A stretch of DNA of 20,670 bases from Sphingomonadaceae bacterium (lineage in GTDB: Bacteria; Pseudomonadota; Alphaproteobacteria; Sphingomonadales; Sphingomonadaceae), in the NCBI GenBank assembly GCA_009923795.1, contig RFSU01000017.1, forward strand, positions 1 through 20,670, written 5' to 3'. The notes beneath the pieces were generated by a model. That model saw only the letters and a list, made by a program, of their open reading frames with translations. It was not told the DNA's origin and did not search any database. Positions 1 through 6,243 of the stretch are shown piece by piece (position 1 is the stretch's first letter; every line of letters starts with the position of its first letter). The translations under genes were made by a program, and so were the position numbers.

Positions 1-1961
1 CCGCCTGTCTTTGCCGAAAATGCCGGATCAATCCGGACCCATTTGGGCGCGCAGGCCCGGGGCAATAGCCGATCACTGATGATAATATCTGATTTTTGGC
101 AGGCAATAACAATATCTTGCCATTTTATTCTGTGACGACTTCTGAGCATAAGAATCTGCCAATCCCGCCCGCCGCGTGAGAGGCGAACAAGACACGCATC
201 GGCGCTGCAATTAGCCCGCGCCGCGCCATCCAGATCTTCCAGCTCCCCCGCATAGGCGGCGCGCTCGGCCAGAGCCTGGCGGACAAAATCGCCCGATCTT
301 GGCCGCAATATCGCCATGCCCCCCTGATCATCGCGGATAGCAACATGGCGGCCATCATTGGTCACCAGCATATCGGGTGCAGGTGCGACCGCCGCCCAAA
401 GCGCGCCCGCAACAAACGGCCCAAACCCTAGAAGTCGAACCCGCCCGCGCCACAGCAGCAACCAGAATGCCCCCGCAATCATGGCCGCAAATGCGCCAAT
501 GGGAATGGACGGGAGGAGCGCCGTTGCCCCCGGTTGAGCGGCAACCAAATGGGCGAGCATCAGCAAGAGCGAGATGGCCTGCCCTGTTATCCACCAGAAC
601 GGCGCGCCAAGCCCAAGCGGATCTAGGATCAGCGCCAGAGCCTCCGCCGGCATGATGACAAAAGTGGTGAGCGGAATTGCAATGAGATTTGCCAAGGCGC
701 CATAAAGGCCGGCCTTGTGGAAATGGAACAACGCGATGGGCATCAAGGCGATTTCCACAACAAGGCCGGTCAGCAACAGGCCCAAGAGAGCGCGCGCCCA
801 TCGTGCGATCCAGCCCTCTTCCCGCACGGCCAAAAGGGTGCGGGCGACCCGACTTTCATGGAAGGCCACAATGGCGGTGATGGCCGCAAAACTTAGCTGA
901 AAGCTGGGGCCGATCAGCGCCTCTGGCCAGAGCAACAAAACGATGAGTGCACCCGTTGCGACCAAGCGGAGCGTCATCGCCTCCCGGCCGATGGACATAC
1001 CGATCAACACCAAGATCGCGGCAATGCAGGACCGTATTGTCGGGACTTCAGCGCCCGCCAGCCATGTATAGCCAATCCCCGCAAGGGCGGCCAAGCCAGC
1101 GGCGACGGGGAGCAATGGCCACGTTAAGGCCAAATATCGGCTGAGCGCCAAAACGCGCAACGACAGCAAAAACACGCCTGCGACGACCGCCGAGATATGC
1201 AGGCCTGAGACGGAGAGCAAATGCGCAAGGCCGCTCGCGCGCAGGGCATCGGCATCCTGCGTCGTCACCAGCCCTTGATCCCCGGTGACCAGCGCCACGC
1301 CAACGCCTTCTTCTGTGTCGGGCAATTGCTCGGCAATATGGCGCGTCAGCCTGTCGCGCAGTCCCGGCGGGCCAGAGGCTGGATTAAATATCGGCGGATC
1401 AAGCGCCTTGCCCACGGCCCCAATCCCCGAGAACCACGCCTGACGGGCAAAATCATATCCCCCCGGGATAAGCGGCGGAGCGGGCGGCATGAGCCTTGCG
1501 CGAACCGAGACACGCGCGCCCTTGGCAGGCGCGTCGCGCAATTGCGTCATGGGGATGCTGATCCGCACCTTGGGCGGAAGTCCGCTTGCGCCATCCGTTG
1601 CGATTGTGAGACGCCATACATCGCGCGCGACAATTTTTTCGGCGCGCAGCACCTCCCCCTGCACCATGCTGACCATCGGCTTTTGAAGGACGGGGGCCGC
1701 GACTGTGGTGGATCGCACCCAAGCCAGCGCACAGCCCAGCGACAGGGCCAATCCGGCGAGTAGCATTGCCAGCCCAATCCGGCGTCTCAGGCGCAGGGCA
1801 AAGCCCAAAGACGCAAGACATACCCCGGCGAGGACAACGGCAACCCACATATCTGTAACAGGGAAAATGAACCAGCTTGCGATGCCGACACCCAGCATGA
1901 CAGGCAGCCAGAGCGGCAATTGATCGCGCTGTTGCTCCAACCAAAGCTCAAGCCCGTCCAT
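1..1961 (-). CDS. comEC: ComEC/Rec2 family DNA-uptake channel protein (C-terminus cut by window edge)
   Basis: Inner-membrane protein expected to form the channel that carries single-stranded DNA into the cytoplasm during natural transformation. One open frame runs from an ATG at 1961 to the left edge (653 codons visible, no stop reached). Residues 1-75 hold hydrophobic segments, followed by a soluble N-terminal region of the type usual in ComEC. The family hallmark HLLSVSGLHI lies at about residues 244-253 and opens a competence domain with many membrane segments up to about residue 510. The remaining 140 residues are soluble and show no HxHxDH metallo-beta-lactamase signature. A GTG at 1985 is an alternative start 8 codons upstream. 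The gene is divergent from gltX. I see no frameshift: the same frame holds at both ends and in the middle. The family call is firm; activity in DNA uptake is inferred. Confidence 0.9.
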   Translation of the reverse strand, partial: MDGLELWLEQQRDQLPLWLPVMLGVGIASWFIFPVTDMWVAVVLAGVCLASLGFALRLRRRIGLAMLLAGLALSLGCALAWVRSTTVAAPVLQKPMVSMVQGEVLRAEKIVARDVWRLTIATDGASGLPPKVRISIPMTQLRDAPAKGARVSVRARLMPPAPPLIPGGYDFARQAWFSGIGAVGKALDPPIFNPASGPPGLRDRLTRHIAEQLPDTEEGVGVALVTGDQGLVTTQDADALRASGLAHLLSVSGLHISAVVAGVFLLSLRVLALSRYLALTWPLLPVAAGLAALAGIGYTWLAGAEVPTIRSCIAAILVLIGMSIGREAMTLRLVATGALIVLLLWPEALIGPSFQLSFAAITAIVAFHESRVARTLLAVREEGWIARWARALLGLLLTGLVVEIALMPIALFHFHKAGLYGALANLIAIPLTTFVIMPAEALALILDPLGLGAPFWWITGQAISLLLMLAHLVAAQPGATALLPSIPIGAFAAMIAGAFWLLLWRGRVRLLGFGPFVAGALWAAVAPAPDMLVTNDGRHVAIRDDQGGMAILRPRSGDFVRQALAERAAYAGELEDLDGAARANCSADACLVRLSRGGRDWQILMLRSRHRIKWQDIVIACQKSDIIISDRLLPRACAPKWVRIDPAFSAKTG

Positions 1962-1991
1962 CCGAAACCGGACACGGCCGTTCACGCGCGT

Positions 1992-2020
1992 TTGAAGCGC
2001 GTCCCATCCCGTGCTAGGGG
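1992..2020 (+). promoter_or_regulatory. Candidate sigma-70 promoter of gltX
   Basis: TTGAAG at 1992-1997 and TAGGGG at 2015-2020 are separated by 17 bases. The TTGA-type -35 box fits the vegetative consensus; the -10 box (GCTAGGGG context) is a weaker match, but of a kind I associate with sphingomonad promoters. Transcription would start near 2027. That would exclude the most upstream possible gltX start (2011) and leave the GTG at 2068 or the ATG at 2092. Seen by eye only. Confidence 0.4.
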
Positions 2021-2054
2021 CCTCGCCGTCTATTCTGGCCAGGTCCTATTTTTT

Positions 2055-2060
2055 GGAGAA
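2055..2060 (+). promoter_or_regulatory. Shine-Dalgarno site deciding the gltX start
   Basis: GGAGAA sits 7 bases before the GTG at 2068. The ATG at 2092 is preceded only by an A-rich stretch without a clear site, and the frame start at 2011 overlaps the candidate -10 box. The GTG is therefore preferred. Confidence 0.55.
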
Positions 2061-2067
2061 ACCGTTC

Positions 2068-3492
2068 GTGGGTGCAAGCGAAGAAAATAAAATGGTCGTG
2101 ACACGCTTTGCGCCCTCGCCCACGGGCTATCTGCATATTGGTGGCGCGCGGACCGCGCTTTACAATTGGCTCTATGCCCGGCGCATGGGCGGCAAATTCT
2201 TATTGCGCATTGAAGATACCGATCGCGCCCGATCAACCGAGGCAGCGATTGAGGCCATTTTGGATGGCCTGCGCTGGCTTGATCTCGATTGGGATGGCGA
2301 AGAAGTGTATCAATTTTACCGCGCGGCACGCCACGCCGACGTTGCGCATGAGCTGATTGCCCGTGGCCATGCCTATCACTGCTTTCTGACACAGACCGAA
2401 CTGGCCGAAATGCGGGCTTCTGCTGAAGCCGAAAAGCGCCCGTTCCGCATCCGCAGCCCGTGGCGCGACACGCCAGAAGCCGATCTGCCCACGGACAAGC
2501 CCTTTGTCGTCCGGCTCAAAGCCCCGACGGATGGGTCAGTGACGATTTCAGATATGGTGCAAGGCGATGTGACCGTCGCCAATGCAGAGCTCGATGATAT
2601 GATCCTGCTGCGGTCTGACGGCACGCCAACCTATATGCTGAGCGTTGTTGTCGACGATCATGATATGGGCGTGACGCATGTCATCCGGGGTGATGACCAT
2701 TTGAACAACGCCTTTCGCCAATTGGCGTTGATCCGGGGCATGGACTGGCCAGAGCCGGTTTATGCGCATGTGCCCCTGATCCACGGCGCGGATGGGGCCA
2801 AATTGTCCAAACGGCACGGCGCGCTGGGCGTGGACGCCTATCGCGATGAGATGGGCTATTTGCCCGAAGCCATTAACAATTATCTGCTGAAACTTGGCTG
2901 GGGCCATGGAGATGATGAAGTTATCAGCCGGGATCAGGCCATTGCTTGGTTTGACGTCAAAGATGTGGGCCGAGGGGCTGCGCGCTTTGATTTTAAGAAG
3001 CTGGAAAATCTGAACGGCCATTATATCCGCGAGGCAGAGGATGACCGGCTTGGGCATATCGTCCAGCCGCGCATTGAGGCCCATTTGGGCCGCGCCCTAA
3101 CTGAAGCAGAGATGATTTTGCTCGTGCGCGCCATGCCCGTGCTCAAAGTTCGTGCCAAAACGACGTTAGAGATTGCCGAAGGGGCGCTTTTCCTTTTCGA
3201 TAATCGTCCAATTTCAATGGACGAGAAAGCGGCAAGCCTGCTAAACGAAGAGGGCATTGTCCTTCTGGGCAAGGCCTATGACGCGCTAAAGGACCAGACC
3301 AATTGGGATATGGTCCTTTTGGAAGAGGGTGTGAAGGCTATTGCGACGGAGGCCGGTGTTGGCCTCGGCAAGGTGGCGCAGCCATTACGGGCGGCGCTGA
3401 CGGGCCGGGGAACCTCCCCCGGAATATTTGATGTGCTGGTGCTGCTCGGCCGCGAGGAGTCTCTGGCACGGATACAAGACTGCTTGGCGTGA
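2068..3492 (+). CDS. gltX: Glutamyl-tRNA synthetase
   Basis: Cytoplasmic class I aminoacyl-tRNA synthetase that charges tRNA with glutamate. From the GTG at 2068 the protein has 474 residues, normal for bacterial GluRS. The HIGH-type motif is HIGG at residues 23-26 within the family opening RFAPSPTG, and the KMSKS-type motif is KLSKR at 245-249. The Rossmann catalytic core fills roughly residues 10-320 and the helical anticodon-binding region the rest. The zinc-binding CxC of the E. coli enzyme is reduced to one cysteine (C105, followed by F and L), and its second ligand pair is replaced by a WRD segment, so this is probably a zinc-free form. Alternative starts are 2011 and 2092. gltA follows after 31 bases and has its own Shine-Dalgarno site. 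Alphaproteobacteria often carry two GluRS paralogues; I cannot tell from the window whether a second exists. Confidence 0.95.
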   Translation: MGASEENKMVVTRFAPSPTGYLHIGGARTALYNWLYARRMGGKFLLRIEDTDRARSTEAAIEAILDGLRWLDLDWDGEEVYQFYRAARHADVAHELIARGHAYHCFLTQTELAEMRASAEAEKRPFRIRSPWRDTPEADLPTDKPFVVRLKAPTDGSVTISDMVQGDVTVANAELDDMILLRSDGTPTYMLSVVVDDHDMGVTHVIRGDDHLNNAFRQLALIRGMDWPEPVYAHVPLIHGADGAKLSKRHGALGVDAYRDEMGYLPEAINNYLLKLGWGHGDDEVISRDQAIAWFDVKDVGRGAARFDFKKLENLNGHYIREAEDDRLGHIVQPRIEAHLGRALTEAEMILLVRAMPVLKVRAKTTLEIAEGALFLFDNRPISMDEKAASLLNEEGIVLLGKAYDALKDQTNWDMVLLEEGVKAIATEAGVGLGKVAQPLRAALTGRGTSPGIFDVLVLLGREESLARIQDCLA

Positions 3493-3513
3493 AACGCCTA
3501 AATGAGATGAAAT

Positions 3514-3519
3514 AAGGGG
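3514..3519 (+). promoter_or_regulatory. Shine-Dalgarno site of gltA
   Basis: AAGGGG lies 4 bases before the ATG at 3524 and 7 bases before a second ATG directly after it at 3527. The spacing favours the second ATG, one residue shorter. Confidence 0.5.
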
Positions 3520-3523
3520 CCTG

Positions 3524-4813
3524 ATGATGTCGGACAACACAGCAAAGCTTACACTTGGGGGCGCGGACACCAATTATGCGGTGCGTCAGGGGACGATCGG
3601 GCCGGATGTCATCGACATTCGCAAGCTCTACGCCAGCACCGGCGCGTTCACTTTTGACCCCGGCTTCATGTCGACGGCGGCCTGCGAATCAAGTCTGACT
3701 TATATTGATGGCGACGAGGGTATCCTTCTCCACCGCGGCTATCCGATTGGCCAGTTGGCCGAGCAATCCTCCTTCATGGAAGTCTCTTATCTGCTGCTCA
3801 ATGGTGAATTGCCCTCACAAGCTGAGTTGGCGACCTTCACCCGCACGATCAGCCGTCACACGATGCTGCATGAGCAATTGTCCAATTTCTATCGCGGGTT
3901 CCGTCGCGACGCGCACCCGATGGCCATTATGTGCGGTGTGGTTGGCGCGCTCTCTGCCTTTTATCATGATTCGACGGACATTTCCGATCCGCATCAGCGC
4001 ATGGTCGCCTCCCACCGCCTGATCGCGAAAATGCCGACAATTGCGGCGATGGCCTATAAATATTCCATTGGTCAGCCCTTTATCTATCCGCGCAACGACC
4101 TGTCCTACACCGCCAATTTCATGCGCATGACCTTTGGCGTTCCGGCTGAGGACTATCATCTCGACCCAGCGATTGAACGCGCGATGGATCGTATCTTCAT
4201 CCTCCATGCCGATCATGAACAAAACGCCTCCACCTCGACCGTCCGTCTGGCCGGTTCATCGGGCGCAAATCCCTTTGCCTGCATTGCGGCTGGCATTGCC
4301 TGCCTCTGGGGCCCGGCACATGGTGGTGCGAATGAAGCCGCGCTCAACATGCTGCGCGAAATTGGTCGTCCGGAACGCATTCCGGAATATATTGCCCGCG
4401 CTAAGGACAAGAATGATCCCTTCCGCCTGATGGGCTTTGGCCACCGCGTGTATAAGAATTATGATCCACGTGCGACCGTCATGCAGCAGACGCTGCGCGA
4501 AGTGTTCGATGCGCTCAAGATCAATGATCCGGTGTTTGAAGTTGCCCTTCAGCTCGAAGAAATGGCACTCAACGACCCCTATTTCATTGATAAAAAGCTC
4601 TTCCCGAATGTGGACTTCTACTCGGGCGTGATCCTGTCGGCTATCGGTTTCCCGACCGATATGTTCACCGTGCTCTTCGCCCTGGCCCGCACCGTCGGCT
4701 GGGTGGCGCAGTGGAATGAAATGATTTCTGATCCGGAACAGAAAATTGGCCGTCCACGTCAGCTTTACACCGGCCCGACACAGCGCGATTACGTGCCTGT
4801 ATCCAAGCGCTGA
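3524..4813 (+). CDS. gltA: Citrate synthase (type II, hexameric class)
   Basis: Condenses acetyl-CoA with oxaloacetate to citrate at the entry of the TCA cycle, in the cytoplasm. The 429 residues match the Gram-negative enzyme. The catalytic triad can be read directly: His266 in GPAHGGANEA, His307 in GFGHRVYKNYDPR, and Asp364 in NVDFYSG (numbered from the ATG at 3524). The C-terminus (WNEMISDPEQKIGRPRQLY) is typical of the family. Two adjacent ATG codons (3524, 3527) leave a one-residue doubt about the start. The gene lies 31 bases after gltX on the same strand and is followed by a strong intrinsic terminator. It may be co-transcribed with gltX from the promoter near 1992-2020; I found no convincing promoter in the short gap. 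Confidence 0.97.
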   Translation: MMSDNTAKLTLGGADTNYAVRQGTIGPDVIDIRKLYASTGAFTFDPGFMSTAACESSLTYIDGDEGILLHRGYPIGQLAEQSSFMEVSYLLLNGELPSQAELATFTRTISRHTMLHEQLSNFYRGFRRDAHPMAIMCGVVGALSAFYHDSTDISDPHQRMVASHRLIAKMPTIAAMAYKYSIGQPFIYPRNDLSYTANFMRMTFGVPAEDYHLDPAIERAMDRIFILHADHEQNASTSTVRLAGSSGANPFACIAAGIACLWGPAHGGANEAALNMLREIGRPERIPEYIARAKDKNDPFRLMGFGHRVYKNYDPRATVMQQTLREVFDALKINDPVFEVALQLEEMALNDPYFIDKKLFPNVDFYSGVILSAIGFPTDMFTVLFALARTVGWVAQWNEMISDPEQKIGRPRQLYTGPTQRDYVPVSKR

Positions 4814-4830
4814 CGCCAAACGCACAATTG

Positions 4831-4868
4831 AAGACAGGCGGCCTCCCAAAAGGAGCGCCGTCTTTTTT
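4831..4868 (+). terminator. Intrinsic terminator after gltA
   Basis: AAGAC, GGCG and CTCC (4831-4846) pair with GGAG, CGCC and GTCTT (4852-4864) around a CAAAA loop, with small bulges, and are followed by a run of six T. It ends the gltX-gltA transcript. On the minus strand the same stem could slow transcription from the convergent gene ending at 4884, but there it lacks a good U tract. Confidence 0.85.
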
Positions 4869-4883
4869 CATGTCTGTAAAAAA

Positions 4884-6083
4884 TTAGGACGTTTTGGCGG
4901 GCGCTGCGCGCTGGATCCAAAGCTGGATCACCAGCCGGTGCGCGAGGCACAGCAGCACCCCGATGCTCGGCCAGCCGGCCAAGATGCTGCCCCCAATCAA
5001 CAGCGCCTCCCCCGTGCTGCCCAAGCGCCAATTTGGCATAACAGCCCCTTTGGCCCGAGCATCGACTTGCAACAGCATCTGAATAGCAAGCCAAGTCATC
5101 AGCAGTGAGGCCACCCAGTTTGCAGAACTGGCAAAAGCACTGCGCCCAGATAGAAACAGCAAGAGAAACGGAAGCCAAGTCGCGCGCGACCCAAGGATTT
5201 TGGTTACAAAAGGCGGCTCTGCATGGCCGATTTGTCCGATCACTTGGGTGAGCAAAACAAAGGCCGCACTAACAATAAGCAGCGCCATAGATAACGGACC
5301 GAAACCAAACCCCGCCGCCGCAAAAGCCCCGGCCCCTGCCAATATGGACGCCACCGCAATAAGCGTGGCCGAAATCGGCTTGAGCGCAAGCCAGGTGGAC
5401 AACCGCCTTAATCCAGGCAGTATCGCCAAGCGCTCAACCACCCCATGGGCGCGGATCACAACCGTGCTGGCCAGTGTCGCTGCTGTTCCTTTGAGATCTA
5501 AGGCGGCGCGTGGCGCGATGCCATGCACATCCCCTTCAGCGACCAGCGCCAACGGTTCTCGGCTCACGCCTTGTTGAATGGCGCGGCGGATCAAGGTTGG
5601 CGCAAAAGACCATTCGCCGAGCATCGCGACGGTGTGGCGGATCTGACTGGCCGGTAAAATAGCGACCCCGGCCCAATTATCCACCGCATCAATACGCTCA
5701 AACCGATCACGCGCCCAAGATTCAGGAATGGTCAAAAGTGTCGGAACGGCGCGATAAATGAGCGCCGTCAAATCCTCATCGCGCAAGATTGCCGCGCCAG
5801 AAAACACCAGGACATTCTCGTCCGGGTGCAAATGATCTGCCGCTTCACCGGGAGAGCGGGCAAGGCTGATCGTCAGCCCGCGCGCCTTGAGCCGATCCAG
5901 CGCATGAACAAGGGCAGTCGGCAGTGGCCCTGCACACAGGACGATATGACGGCAGCCGACCCGGCGCGCCTGATCCGCCAAGCGTTCCAGCAAGGTCTGC
6001 GCGCCAAGCGTGAGCAACAGGGGCTGACTCGCCGCCCCCGTCTCTTCATCTATTTCTGCCAGAATGAGCGCCGCGAGGGGCAC
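4884..6083 (-). CDS. Nucleotidyltransferase-like / CDP-alcohol phosphatidyltransferase-like membrane fusion, probably degenerate in both halves
   Basis: The 399-residue protein has a soluble N-terminal half (about 1-220) and a hydrophobic C-terminal half (about 228-395). The N-terminal half follows the GT-A nucleotidyltransferase layout: a first strand LAALILA, then QPLLLTLG and TLLERLADQARRVG, then HIVLCAG. However, the nucleotide loop AAGxGxR is replaced by a glutamate-rich stretch (residues 10-20), the usual KPL lysine is Gln20, and the usual LVLxGD is VFSGAA (94-98). The C-terminal half opens with WLALKPISATLIAVASILAG, like CDP-alcohol phosphatidyltransferases. Where DGxDGxxAR is expected, the segment VIGQIGHAEPPF (281-292) puts glycine at both first aspartates. 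The archaeal and thermophile bifunctional inositol-phosphate cytidylyltransferase/DIPP synthase has the same domain order. Family placement is inferred and no function is assigned. The GTG start is supported by a perfect ribosome site. The gene converges on gltA and diverges from the coiled-coil gene at 6244. Confidence 0.75.
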   Translation of the reverse strand: MPLAALILAEIDEETGAASQPLLLTLGAQTLLERLADQARRVGCRHIVLCAGPLPTALVHALDRLKARGLTISLARSPGEAADHLHPDENVLVFSGAAILRDEDLTALIYRAVPTLLTIPESWARDRFERIDAVDNWAGVAILPASQIRHTVAMLGEWSFAPTLIRRAIQQGVSREPLALVAEGDVHGIAPRAALDLKGTAATLASTVVIRAHGVVERLAILPGLRRLSTWLALKPISATLIAVASILAGAGAFAAAGFGFGPLSMALLIVSAAFVLLTQVIGQIGHAEPPFVTKILGSRATWLPFLLLFLSGRSAFASSANWVASLLMTWLAIQMLLQVDARAKGAVMPNWRLGSTGEALLIGGSILAGWPSIGVLLCLAHRLVIQLWIQRAAPAKTS

Positions 6084-6089
6084 AATATT

Positions 6090-6096
6090 CCTCCTC
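6090..6096 (-). promoter_or_regulatory. Strong Shine-Dalgarno site fixing a GTG start
   Basis: On the minus strand GAGGAGG stands 6 bases before the GTG at 6083-6081. No competing ATG lies nearby, so the GTG is almost certainly the start of the fusion-protein gene. Confidence 0.8.
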
Positions 6097-6122
6097 GATT
6101 AATGATCCCACCGGATAAGGCT

Positions 6123-6140
6123 TTTGCAACAATTTGCAAA
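6123..6140. promoter_or_regulatory. Operator-like palindrome between divergent genes
   Basis: TTTGCAA (6123-6129) and TTGCAAA (6134-6140) form a perfect 7-base inverted repeat around a 4-base spacer, in the 160-base region between the two divergent genes. On the minus strand it overlaps TTGCAA and TTATCC elements that could be a weak promoter for the 6083 gene. The size suits a dimeric regulator; I do not recognise the regulator. Confidence 0.35.
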
Positions 6141-6153
6141 CTGCCCCTAATCC

Positions 6154-6203
6154 AAAGAATCGAACGCCCCTGAAAAAAAGAGGTTCGGTCTGGCCGATTC
6201 TTT
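6154..6203. repeat. Inverted repeat, 9-base arms
   Basis: AAAGAATCG (6154-6162) and CGATTCTTT (6195-6203) are exact reverse complements 32 bases apart. A second pair, CGAAC (6161-6165) and GTTCG (6183-6187), overlaps the left arm and would make a competing hairpin. It could be a second operator or a transcript structure upstream of the 6244 gene. Confidence 0.3.
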
Positions 6204-6243
6204 TCGGGCTGTCCTCAGGGCGGGAAACTGCTAAGATCAGCCT

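Noticed and set aside
355..1944. Several open frames of 75-180 codons on both strands
   Set aside because: All lie inside the continuous comEC frame, which has the family motif HLLSVSGLHI and stays open from 1961 to the edge.
4256..4849. 197-codon open frame on the minus strand
   Set aside because: Antisense to gltA and its terminator; gltA is unmistakable.
4814..4883. Possible small gene or RNA between gltA and the convergent gene
   Set aside because: The region is taken up by the intrinsic terminator, and no ORF or further structure stands out.
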